Origin: Antilocapra americana
Lineage: Eukaryota; Chordata; Mammalia; Artiodactyla; Antilocapridae
DNA: 64,000 bases
Direction: 5' to 3'
Assembly (NCBI GenBank): GCA_007570785.1
Contig: ML664183.1
Location: forward strand, 15,535,634-15,599,633
Shown: positions 1-22,621 of the stretch, piece after piece
Numbering within the stretch: position 1 is the stretch's first letter
Layout of the letters: every line of letters begins with the position of its first letter
Made by a program: the position numbers and the translations under genes
The notes under the pieces: model-generated
What the model saw: the letters and a program-made list of their open reading frames with translations, nothing else
Told to the model about the DNA's origin: nothing
Database searches by the model: none

Positions 1-249
1 AATAAATACCTATCTCGTAAGGTCCCTGGGGGCTTGACAGAGAGGATGTAAGCTGGAAAGAGGCTGGCAGAGAGCCTGACACGTTGGGAGAGGTGGTAAC
101 AGCACACGGGCACATGAGCTTAGGGCTATGTGCCCATACCAGGCATCGGAGAAAGTCAACACCAGGGACTCCTTCGGGCCTGCTTCCCATTTGTGATACC
201 AGAACCCACCCAAGGCCATAAAACACAAGAATGAGTGCTTTTACCAAAG

Positions 250-600
250 GCCTGTCCAGGAATATATTAGTTGCTACATTATTTGTAATAGCAAAAAGCT
301 GGAGACTCCCAAATGCCCATCAGCAGTTTATGGACAAATAAAGTGGGATGTATTAACACAGTAACCAAACGACAGCTCTGTGTGACGGCAGAGATGAAGT
401 CTGATGCAGAAAGAGACACACTCTTCGATCCCATTCATAGGAAATTTCAGAAATGGATCACACTCTCTTATGAAAAATGAGGAAAGCAGTTATTTCAGGA
501 GGCGTGGTGATCAAGTAGCCCAGAGAGGCGTCTCCAGTCCTGTAGTGTTCAGTTTCCTGCACTCGGGGCTGGTGTACCCCGCTGTGTTCAGCTTGTAATG
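250..600 (+). repeat. Old L1 3'-end relic in LIPA intron 4
   Basis: The stretch starting with 'atttgtaatagcaaaaagct' and the phrase about small 'catcagcagtttatgga' are typical of decayed L1M 3' regions. The alignment edges are uncertain and no ORF survives. The 250 bases to the left show nothing I recognise. It lies in the intron upstream of the first LIPA exon in the window. Confidence 0.5.
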
Positions 601-689
601 ACTCATCAGACTCACGCACTTGTTATTTGTATGCTGTTGTATTTGTATGTAATATCTCCATGAAAGGTTTCCTTTTTTTTGAATTACAG

Positions 690-13605
<12,916 letters not shown>

Positions 13606-13802
13606 ACACCAGACTGGAGACATTTACTGTCAAGTCATATTAAGTGTGTTTGCTTAAGTTCTCTAAAATACTCGTTTTCCTTTCCCAGGCCTCATATTTT
13701 TATAACCAAGGAAATTATGCTGTTGAAGATGTCTGATTCTCTCCAGTTAGGATCAGAGATGCTTTTGCTTTTTTCTTTTAATCATGGCCGAATACAAAGC
13801 TC

Positions 13803-14085
13803 GGAGAAGGCAATGACATCCCACTCCAGTACTCTTGCCTGGAAACTCCCATGGACAGAGGAGCCTGGTAGGCTGCAGTCCATGGGGTCACGAAGAGTCG
13901 GACATGACTGAGCGACTTCACTTTCACATTTCATTCTCGTGCATTGGAGAAGGGAATGGCAAGCCACTCCAGTGTTCTTGCCTGGAGAATCCCAGGGACA
14001 GAAAAGCCTGGTGGGCTGCCGTCTATGGGGTCGCACAGAGTCGGACACGACTGAAGCGACTTAGCAGCAGCAGCAGCAGCAGCAG
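13803..14085 (+). mobile_element. Bov-A2 SINE dimer with AGC tail in the LIPA 3'UTR
   Basis: Two Bov-A monomers joined ('ggagaaggcaatgacatccc...' and 'ggagaagggaatggcaagcc...'), ending in (AGC)n at about 14063-14085. The linker ('cttcactttcacatttcatt') is the region that carries GAAA repeats on the other strand in better-kept copies. Young-looking. Confidence 0.93.
14063..14085 (+). repeat. (AGC)n microsatellite
   Basis: About eight AGC units forming the tail of the Bov-A2 in the LIPA 3'UTR; likely length-variable. Confidence 0.85.
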
Positions 14086-15097
14086 AATAAAAAGCTGGTG
14101 CCTCAACCAGTCTTAAAAATGCCACTGATTCATAAACAATCATGACCATGCCATTTATCCTTACAATTTAGAATATACTATATTGCGTTTTTACTCTCAA
14201 CACAGGGCACATTGACACATGTTGGAATTTTCAAGATGCCTTGTTCATGGGTAAATAATCTGTCACAGACTTGAAAGAAGCTCAGTGTATAAGTAGCCAG
14301 TTCTTACCTGCTGGCCTTAAAGGCTCTCGGTCGGACGGCCTTGTATTTAGAGATGTAAGTGACACCTCCTCGTGTTCTCATGTAGTAGGTACGACATCAG
14401 CTTCAGTGACATCTCAGTAGTGCCGGTTATAATGATCCTATGATGAATTTTATCAAGCCTAATTGCGAGAGCTGCTATTTAGCAAATGTTTAAATAGACT
14501 GAGGGAAATAATTTTTTGGAGTCTTCAAAAATAAATGACCTTCATCAACAACCACCACTATAACTTACAGACTGATAGATTCAACCACTGATAGGCACGA
14601 GCTCTTCCTTGTGTGGCAAGCCATAAATCCACTTGTTTCAGAAGAAAAGTCCTGCGAGGACACGATAGCATTGTTTCTCCTGAAATTACAGTGTTCCCTT
14701 CACTAGCTGCTGGAGCCTAGTGACGGCATGTGCAGAGCAGAAGCCTTGAGGCCACTCGGGTGGAGTGCCCTACTTCATTTTCACACAAAAGAAATGTGAA
14801 TGTGAACATGGTTGTTTTCAGATTAAAGCTCAGGGACTGGTTTTTTTTTTTTTTTCTTTTGTATGTGTTCAGATTTTTTATACTCCTGATTTGCATCCCT
14901 ATGTCAGGACACCCACAGTCACCTGCTTTTCTTGCAGCCCTGTTTCCTTACAGTGCTGTCAGATGAACAGTGACAATTGCTCTGGTTTTCTGATAGAGTT
15001 GCTTTGCGATAATAAACAATACTTGGTATTGGTTAATCTGTTGCAGGCAACATAAGACTGCTTTATAACATTCAAATGATCTTATTTAAACTTGTCA

Positions 15098-15103
15098 ATA
15101 AAA
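15098..15103 (+). terminator. LIPA: Poly(A) signal of LIPA (probable)
   Basis: A canonical AATAAA, with a downstream GT-rich element at about 15128-15150. Confidence 0.6.
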
Positions 15104-15184
15104 CTCAGCCTCCCAGGTCTGAAACATTGTGTGCAAGTGTGAGTTTGCCTTTATTTAATAGTCATTCTGGACTTCCTTCTTTCA

Positions 15185-15225
15185 GCAACATCTCCACCTC
15201 TGGCTTGGCCCATGTACTGATGAAA
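15185..15225 (+). repeat. Left arm of a 41-bp perfect inverted repeat
   Basis: Begins 'gcaacatctccacctctggc'. Its exact reverse complement is at 16182-16222; similarity stops abruptly at both ends. Lies about 80 bp after the probable LIPA poly(A) signal. Confidence 0.9.
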
Positions 15226-16181
15226 GAGTATTTTCTTTGTCTTTCCCCTCGCTCATCCTTCCTCCTCGTAAACCTCACTGATACTGCCCGTGAACCTTTG
15301 GTCCTCTCCCATAGGAGGAGAGGTGTTGAACCTACGGAGTAGGGGGAGGGTTTGGAGACCTTCAGGGTCTGCTGAGCGAGGCTGTGAGTGGAGACTAAAC
15401 CCCGATTAACCCCTGCAGGTAGTGATTGTAGACGGGACCCTAGATTCAAGCTCTGTCCATCAACCTGTCTCCTTAAACAAATGAAGCAATCAAAGCTAGC
15501 AGAGGCAATGTCACAGGGCTCCCAAAACAGATTTGGCCGTCTAACATGATCTCTCCCACTACTCTGTGAGCTTTAAGATCTTACCTCTGTGTACCTAGAA
15601 TCTAACACAAAGCCTGGAATAGTAGTGAGTCAATAAATATATATAGAATGTGTGAGGAATGGCAGACTTCATCACTGAGCTGAATGGAATGAGATGCACA
15701 ACTAACACCTGGGAGGGTCTGATGTGGAATCTGACTTTTCATGGCAAATATAGTAGAATTGTACAGAAAAGAGTAAAATTGTGCTAGATGTGAAAGATAT
15801 ATGACCCCAGGGGGATGACACTCTTCCCGCTGGTCTTATGTTCCCCTAAAGAAAGAACACTTCTTTCTCCTTTGACCAAGGCAAACCAACCAGGTACAAG
15901 ATCCTTAAGTATAGGGCCAGAAATAGCATGACTGTTTTTGTTGTTTCCCATCAGTAGTGAGAGAGAGCTGGCCAGAGAATGGCTTCTGGGTTTTAGGTGA
16001 CTTGGTTTCCCTTCTTTGGTTGCTATCATGGAGTCTCCCTCAGATGCCCTGGTGAACTTGTGGGGAGTAAATCTGCCACTCCCCAGACCATGGGAGTGAA
16101 TGAACAAGGCCTAAGTTCTATAGAATCCACCTTTTATCATTTTTGCTCTTCACCTCCTTGCCAAAGTTTTCTTTGGAGATT
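15226..16181. other. LIPA-CH25H spacer inside the inverted repeat
   Basis: 956 bp with no recognisable gene or known repeat. The short ORFs on both strands have no familiar motif. Confidence 0.4.
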
Positions 16182-16222
16182 TTTCATCAGTACATGGGCC
16201 AAGCCAGAGGTGGAGATGTTGC
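16182..16222 (-). repeat. Right arm of the 41-bp perfect inverted repeat
   Basis: Exact reverse complement of 15185-15225, read base by base. No flanking target-site duplication is evident. Confidence 0.9.
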
Positions 16223-16252
16223 ACAGTGGTCCTTAATACAGATGAGTTATAC

Positions 16253-16795
16253 CAGGGTCGCTAACCCTCCAGACCACAGACCGGTACCTCCTATGGCCTG
16301 TTAGGAACCTGGCCACACAGCAGAGGTGCGCATTGGTGAGTGAGCCGAAGCCTCATCTGTAATGACAGCTGTTTCCCACCACTCGCATTACCGGCTGAGC
16401 TCTGCCTCCTGTCAAAACTCCAAAGGACTATGAACTGTGCATGCGAGCGATCTAGGTTGTGTCACGCCTTATTAGAATCTAATGCCTGCTGCTGATCTGA
16501 GGTGGAGCCGAGGTGGTGATGCTAATGCTGGAGAGGGCAGCTCCCACTATCTCCCATCACCCCCAGATTGGACTGTTTAGTTGCAGGAAAACAAGCTCAG
16601 GGCTCCCACTGATTCTGTGTTATGGTGAGTTGTATAATTATTTTATTATATATCACAATGTAATAATACTAGAAATAAAATGCACACTAAATGAAAGGCA
16701 TTTGAATCATCCCGAAACCACCCCCTCATCCCCAGTCTATGGAAAAAATGATCTTCCATAAAATCAGTCCCCGGTGCCAGAAAGGTTGGGGGCCA
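16253..16795. mobile_element. Old hAT-like DNA element ('gaccggtacc' family)
   Basis: The left end reads 'agaccacagaccggtacctc' and 'cctgttaggaacctggccac'; the right end 'cagtccccggtgccagaaag' then 'gttgggggcc'. The same ends occur in a shorter copy at 54355-54545. I recognise the family as a widespread mammalian non-autonomous DNA transposon but do not name it. Confidence 0.6.
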
Positions 16796-17141
16796 TGGTG
16801 CATTTGCCTTTGTTGTCGGCCTCTTCCTCCTGATGCAGTCGTGTAGGCTCTTGGATCGTTGCATCCCTACTGTATGCATGTAGCTTTGTTTCACCGTTGG
16901 CTGAGAGTACAGAACAAGGTTGGACCTTGTGCCTTGAGAAGTCCTGTAATAGGCTGGGAGGAGTTCTGACTCCGTTGTTTTCCACTGTGTTTGATACATA
17001 TTCTTTTGAGCAGAACACAAAGATCTCCAGAGACCTCTAGGGCAAGGAGAAGACTAGTTAATATTCTGTCAGCTTGGAACTCCCAGATCTTGTGTGTGCC
17101 TGAAGTCCAAGTTGAGAATGAAGTCATTTGTTTTTCACTCG

Positions 17142-17155
17142 CCAGAAGGGGGCAC
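17142..17155 (+). promoter_or_regulatory. Candidate CTCF site between LIPA and CH25H
   Basis: CCAGAAGGGGGCAC fits the CTCF core with one mismatch, in the same orientation as the site at 2980. Motif match only. Confidence 0.4.
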
Positions 17156-17229
17156 TCTTGGCTTTGCTTCCTCACCTTTTCTGGACTAGGCAGAGAACTT
17201 TGTGGATTTAGGAGTCAGTTGTTAATTCG

Positions 17230-19781
17230 TGGACTGGTTAGACCAACCATGTCTGTGGTCATTTCTATCCAAGATTACAACTAATTCTTGCCTAATGCAT
17301 AACATATGAAAAATTTTCTCAAAGAATAACTGTGTCCCAAATGGGGCATGAAAATAAAAACTTGCCTAATAGTTAAGAGTGGTCAGAGACTCATATAGGA
17401 GGGAGGAAGTGGGGAAGGTTTTAATGGAGGCTTCACACTTAATACGACTGTTGATTTTATCTTCAAGCAATGATTATTTTGTGTTTGTGGGTCTGAAAGG
17501 TGTTAACTTGTTAAATGTAAACATTTAAAATACCCTATAATTGTAACTCACTTTTTTAAAATATATGGAGAGATTTTCAAAATGTGACCCCTGAAAGACA
17601 TCAGGTTATAATAACACTGATTTTTAAGAAGTTTGTTAGTGATTCATTCAAGAGTATTTACTGAGTATTTATTGTACTGTGCAAGTTTCAAGGTCTGTTT
17701 GAAACTAAGCAAGTATAAGTCTTTCTCTGTCAACTTGTTTTAATAGTATTACAACAAATATTTTTTTACCCTGTGCTTTTCTGGGTTTTGAAGCCTTCTC
17801 ATAAGGCTTTGATCTTTACAACAACCCATTTGATGGGTGAGGGGAGCATTTTCTCTGCTTTGTAGGCAATGGTATGCCTCTTAAAGGAGATGGTTTTGTA
17901 TGCTTTTATAACAACCTCAGCAGAAGCACTCATTTACACATGACACAGATGGATTGAAATATAACGTGTTTAAAACTAAATATGCATTAGCATCTATGTC
18001 AATTAGGGCATCAAGGAATCTCTTGGGGGAGTTATCACTGCCCTCCCACCCCCCACAACATCCATCATCAGCATCCCCTACTGTTTGGGTGCTGGTAATT
18101 AAACTGTTTGGTTTTCAGAGTCTTTTATAAACTGCCCTATAAATGCATCTTCGATGTCCCATTCCAAAACTAACCTCCTCCTGTAGAGAGGTTAATCTTG
18201 AAATTGACACTGACGGGGTTCTGCTCTAAGTTTGGCTGTAACCTATTAGACCCTAGCTAGTCTTGACTTTTCTGAGACTGAGTCTTCATTTTTACAATGA
18301 GGGGTTAGATTTTGATCTTTATCATCACCTTCTGTAAATTTTATGGATTACAGCTGTAAGATGTTACAACATGTCTCATCTCTGATATTGAAGATAATCA
18401 TTTTAGTTACATAGTTGCCAAAATCATTTCAGTTACATAGTTGCTAAGACGGTCTTACCTAATTTTGGAAAGAAAAAAACATAAAGGTTACTCATAAAAA
18501 GAAATTGTGTCATTGGTAAAAGTTTTTTCCAATTACATGTTCTATATTTTCTGGGAGATGGTACTTTACACGGTCTTGTGGTGAGTTGGTACCAAACAGC
18601 TTTGAGATTGTGTTAAATATGTACACACCTAGTGGGTGTACTCTCAGCAAAGTGATTTGATCTCTAGGATAGCCAAGGAAGAAAGAATTCCTATCCTCCA
18701 ATCCTGTCAGAAAGACCACGCCAAGACAAAAATACACAGGAAATAAAAACTAACTAGAGAAGCAGAAGAAATAATGTGGCCAAAATCTTAATACCATCAG
18801 AAATCAGGAAATACCTCTTTCTATGGAAAACCATCCCAGTAAGTAAGTAGATCTAAGTGACATCAACCAGTGTCCCAGAAAAAATGATTCCTTTTTAACC
18901 TTTAATTTAAAGCCAATATATCCTAAAATGAGCACTGAGCCCACAAATATCTTTTGAACCTCATTATGTGCAAGGTATAATGCTTGATACAATGCTTGAC
19001 ACCGCAGAAAAAAAATCCTAGGAGATGGACTCTGTGCCCTAAAAAGACCTATTTATCTAGCAAGTAATTAAATACATTTTGTGTAAATTAGAAGTGTTTA
19101 AAGGTACATGTTTAGGAAAGGTATGTTCCAGCTTAGGAAATGGCACTACTTAAGTCAAGAATAAATAGGTCTCAATTTTATTTGAGTCAATTGAGTGATA
19201 CTAGTCAAAATGTTGCGTCTACCTTTTCAGCATCCTCCATGACAGAGAGTAGACAACTGATGAGAATTTAACTGACTGCTGTCCCTGAGACAACTACATT
19301 TGTGTACAGGAGGACTTGGGCAGCTTTGTGGGCTGGAAAGGCAGAGAAGGTGGTAGCTATTCTTCAAAGTGCTACAAGTTAGAGGGGAGAGCCTGGGCCA
19401 AGCCTGCTGAAGCTGTGGTTTCCAGGTCTTGCTGCTCAGTGTTTTACGGAGCATATTCTAACAGGTTTAGGGATAGAGGGACAGAAGAACCGAGTAAGGA
19501 AAAGAACGGGTTGGTTGATGATGGGGGCTCAAAGGAGGCAGGCCTGATAGCAATCTATTAGTGAGGTCCGAATTAAGCCACCCACTTAAAAAAATCTGTG
19601 GGAGAATCCAAAGCATTCCAGCATAAAGCTGAAACCACAAGAAAAGAACAGCATGTGCTGAACAGAAAGTTGAAGTTTGACTCAATTTTTGCAGATGGCA
19701 AATATGAGTGATGTTTTGCTTCTGAACAGAATTCATTTGTAAGTCTGAGACTTACATATTGATATATTATTATACATTATG
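17230..19781. other. LIPA-CH25H spacer, mostly unique
   Basis: No gene. MIR-like traces at about 17800-17880 and 18260-18340 ('gagtcttcatttttacaatg'). The remainder shows no repeat I can name. Confidence 0.4.
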
Positions 19782-20058
19782 TTGCTGCTGCTGCTGCTGC
19801 TAAGTCGCTTCAGTCATGTCCGACTCTGTGTGACCCCATAGACAGCAGCCCACCAGGCTCCACCGTCCCTGGGATTCTCCAGGTAAGAACACTGGAGTGG
19901 GTTGCCATTTCCTTCTCCAAGGCATGAAAGTGAAAAGTGAAAGTGAAGTCGCTCAGTCTTGTCCAACTCAGCGACCCCATGGACTGCAGCCTACCAGGCT
20001 CCTCTGTTCATAGGATTTTCTAGGCAACAGTACTGGAGTGGGTTGCCATTGCCTTCTC
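19782..20058 (-). mobile_element. Bov-A2 SINE dimer, antisense, upstream of CH25H
   Basis: Starts with (TGC)n (the reverse of the AGC tail), then two antisense Bov-A monomers ending 'ttgccattgccttctc'. Between the monomers lies an intact GAAA-repeat linker at 19926-19948. About 2.6 kb before the CH25H start codon. Confidence 0.93.
19926..19948 (+). promoter_or_regulatory. IRF/ISRE-like GAAA repeat in Bov-A2
   Basis: Reads GAAAGTGAAAAGTGAAAGTG then AAG: three GAAA cores in register, including GAAANNGAAA at 19926-19935, the binding pattern of IRF/ISGF3 factors. CH25H is interferon-inducible in mammals, so placement is suggestive; activity here is inference. Confidence 0.5.
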
Positions 20059-20401
20059 TGTATATATTATGAATTGAACTGTTATATAACATTCATGTCT
20101 AGGCCCATATAATGGTCTGTATTTTTGTTGTACTTATTATTTCCTTGTAGTATAACACATGTCTTTATATCTTTTATTTCTTGTTATATGACTTTGATTT
20201 TAATTGCAAGCTTCCTCAATTACTCCTTAGGTAAAATGTGGAGTAAGCATTTAAAATAATAGGTGTTTCATTCTGTAACTGGGCTCCAGGCACTATATTT
20301 TCACTTCTGTTAAGATTATGGCAAAAATAATCTTGGCAGCTGGCAAACCCAGCTCTTCCAAGGGCTGCATTTAATCACTTCAAGTAAAACACTTAGCTGA
20401 T

Positions 20402-20636
20402 GTCTAGCATACAGTACATGGTAACTTTAACGATAGTATTACTATTTTCTCATTTAACGTCTAGCAGACATTACACAGTAACTTTAAGAATATTATTATT
20501 ACTATTTTCTCATTTACTGTCTAGCAGACAGTACACAGCAACTTTAACAATATTATTATTTTCTCATTTAATGTCTAGCAGACATTACAGGGTAACTAAC
20601 TTTAACAATATTATTGTTACTATTTTCCCATTTAAA
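20402..20636 (+). repeat. Minisatellite, four units of about 54-63 bp
   Basis: 'gtctagca' recurs at 20402, 20459, 20519 and 20573, each followed by 'actttaa..atattatta...ttctcattta'. Imperfect tandem repeat; it gives a spurious 86-codon ORF. Confidence 0.85.
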
Positions 20637-20819
20637 GCTTGCAGTGGCCTCATGAGATGAATATGATTGTTCTATCCCTTTGGAAAGGAGGGTTAAGATA
20701 AAGCAGAACTTCTTGGAGTGAGGCGCTGGTCCCAACCTCATAGACACAACAATGGGCAAAGCCTGGATTACGAGTGACCCCTGGCTTCAGTTTCCATCCC
20801 AAACTTCTACCTTCTAGAC

Positions 20820-21130
20820 GTTTCTTTCCTCAGGCCCCAGGGTCAAACGCGAAGGTCTCTTTTCTTGCAAGTCCTGGGGTCACACACACCCCACCCCGCC
20901 TCCCGGCCCAGCCATGACCCATCTGAGCTCTCCTAATACCGTCTTTCTCAGGCTCAGTCCCAGCCAGTTGAGCACAGCTGATGGTGGAGAAACGCAGAGG
21001 TGGGGATGGCATCGCCGTTGGGCTCGCAGCATCAGGGATGGTTTGGGGGATGGCGGGGTCAAGGACGTGGGGCAAGTTGGCCTCGCGGAGCCAGTAGAGG
21101 GAAGGGCTAGGAGGGCGCGACATCATCTGT
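20820..21130. other. GC-richer block of unknown nature
   Basis: Moderately CpG-containing sequence 1.5-1.8 kb upstream of CH25H. The minus strand is open for 112 codons (20830-21168), proline-rich, with no domain I recognise. It could be a shoulder of the CpG island or a decayed exon; not called as a gene. Confidence 0.35.
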
Positions 21131-21310
21131 TCAATCAACAGCCTCCCCCTAGGCTTCAGGGAACGCAAAAATATTCCTTTTTTCCCTCAAAGTGGGTGGT
21201 TTACTGACTGCACTGCTTTCATCCCAAATGAGATGCAGCGGCTTTTAGCCAAATTTGGATGGGCAGGCTCTGGATGTTAAATCCAGCCCTTGACTTTTTT
21301 TTTTTTTTCC

Positions 21311-21625
21311 GGTAACGCGAAGGATAGAAGTCTCTGTCCCCTCTCTCGCCGCAGTACCTCCCGGTTCCCGTCGCTGCTTTGGGCGATTCAGGCGCACCGC
21401 GAAAGGACCACCCTCCGGCCGGGTTTGGGGTGCTCCTCCGAGGGAGTCTGCGTGCGGTAGGGTCTGGAGCTTTCCGCGAGCCGGCGCGGGAAAGATACGG
21501 GAACTGGAGGAGGTTCCCGACCCGCTCCGCTTCCCGGCTGATTTCCTGCGCAGGCCAAGGCTCGCGGCCAGCGACCCGCGCAGTTCCGTCTAAGAAAGGT
21601 TAGTTTGCGGATCGCTGCTAGTTAG
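21311..21625. promoter_or_regulatory. Orphan CpG island about 1 kb upstream of CH25H
   Basis: I count about 34 CpG dinucleotides in 21311-21600, against a CpG-poor neighbourhood. It contains E2F-like 'gcgcgggaaa' at about 21485-21494 and ends with a donor-like AAG|GTTAGT around 21597-21603. This looks like a promoter with a possible first exon, but there is no assigned gene. It is separated from the CH25H coding region by an L1 insertion. Confidence 0.6.
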
Positions 21626-22007
21626 ATCAATAGAGCGCGCCAGCAGAAAGAAAAGATCCGAAATAGGAAAGGTGTATCGCTTTTTAGAGATTTTTTAAAT
21701 GCAGTCACATTTGTGGTCTTTATTAAAACACACAGACGCAATAATGTATGTATGAAAAAAGACAAGTAATTCTGCCTTGATTGCAAAGGAGGTGTTTCTG
21801 GTGATGATGGAAATATTTTCTTATCTGGGGATGGTGATAACCCATAAATTGAATTGTCAAAACTCGTAGAAACTCTGCACTGAAGCTCTGTGCATTGTAT
21901 CGTGTATAAATTCTACGTCCTTTAAAACATCAGAACGCAATCCTGTAGGCATAGAAATTACTACGTGCCGTTGCGTAATTGCGTATCTGAATGCCATTGA
22001 ACGCAGC

Positions 22008-22025
22008 TGAGTATTTATAGCAACT
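22008..22025 (+). repeat. Left target-site duplication of L1
   Basis: 18 bp, 'tgagtatttatagcaact', repeated exactly at 22453-22470 on the other side of the L1 fragment. Confidence 0.85.
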
Positions 22026-22452
22026 TGATTTTTTGAATCAGTTCTACTCAGGTGGACGGAACTGGAGCCTATTATCCAGAGTGAAGTAAGCCAGAAGGAA
22101 AAACAACAATACAGTATACTAACGCATATATATGGAATTTAGAAAGATGGTAACGAGAACCCAGCATGCGAGACAGCAAAAGGAACGCAGACATATAGAA
22201 CAGACTCGTGGACTCTGTGGATGAGGGCAGGGGTGGGATGATTTGGGAGAATGGCATTGAAACATGTTAAGTATCAGATGTGAAATCAATCGCCAGCCCA
22301 GGATTGTTGCTCGGGACTGCTGCACCGAGATTTCCCGGGGGGAGGGGGGCGGGAGGGAGGAGGGAGGGGGGTTCTGGAGGGGGAGCATATGTACACCCAT
22401 GGCGATATCATGTCATTGTATGGCAAAACCAATAAAAAAAAAAAAAGCAACT
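22026..22452 (+). mobile_element. Young 5'-truncated L1 insertion in the CH25H upstream region
   Basis: The 3' end of a bovine-type L1: 'cagttctactcaggtggacg' through the G-rich tract to 'tatggcaaaaccaataaaa' and poly(A). It is nearly identical to the L1 end at 51200-51620, so recent. A matching 18-bp target-site duplication flanks it, with an extra 'gcaact' between poly(A) and the right copy. The fragment ends about 170 bp before the CH25H ATG. Confidence 0.92.
22336..22384 (+). other. G-rich tract with G-quadruplex potential
   Basis: Six or more runs of three or more G within about 49 bp ('ggggggaggggggcgggagg' and onward), part of the L1 3'UTR polypurine tract, about 240 bp before the CH25H start codon. 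Confidence 0.7.
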
Positions 22453-22470
22453 TGAGTATTTATAGCAACT
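22453..22470 (+). repeat. Right target-site duplication of L1
   Basis: Exact copy of 22008-22025. Confidence 0.85.
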
Positions 22471-22499
22471 AAGCCCAATTCCGTTGGATTATTTGTCTT

Positions 22500-22621
22500 T
22501 GCAAGCTCGGCGAAGACGGGAAAGGGAGGAAAAACGGCGGCTGACATCACGGGGGGCGGGTCGAAAGCCCTAAGAAAAGCCTTAGGACCGGAGCAGCCGT
22601 GCTGCTCGACACAGCCTCATC
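22500..22621 (+). promoter_or_regulatory. CH25H: CH25H proximal promoter and 5'UTR
   Basis: Contains a CRE/ATF-like TGACATCA (22542-22549), a GC box GGGGGGCGGG (22551-22560) and a weak TATA-like 'taagaaaa' (about 22571-22578). The start of transcription is probably within 22580-22610, giving a very short 5'UTR; this is inferred from the motifs. ATF3 is a known regulator of Ch25h in mice, so the ATF-like site fits. Confidence 0.6.

Larger units (their letters stand above)
13606..15120 (+). other. LIPA: LIPA 3'UTR
   Basis: About 1.5 kb from the stop codon to the first strong AATAAA (15098-15103), which is followed within 30-50 bases by a GT-rich stretch as expected for a cleavage site. A Bov-A2 SINE dimer occupies 13803-14085. 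An alternative AATAAA abuts the SINE's AGC tail at 14086-14091. The end is inferred, not proven. Confidence 0.65.

Noticed and set aside
13931..14149. ORF with a poly-alanine run
   Set aside because: Antisense reading of the AGC tail of a Bov-A2 SINE.
15185..16222. A DNA transposon with 41-bp terminal inverted repeats
   Set aside because: Arms are identical although mammalian DNA transposons are old, no target-site duplication is visible, and the interior has no transposon features.
20400..20660. 86-codon ORF with repeated SSRHYTVTL-like units
   Set aside because: Produced by the minisatellite; unit lengths are not all multiples of three and there is no gene context.
20830..21168. 112-codon proline-rich minus-strand gene upstream of CH25H
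   Set aside because: No recognisable domain, no splice context and moderately CpG-rich composition that lengthens ORFs by chance; kept only as a described block.
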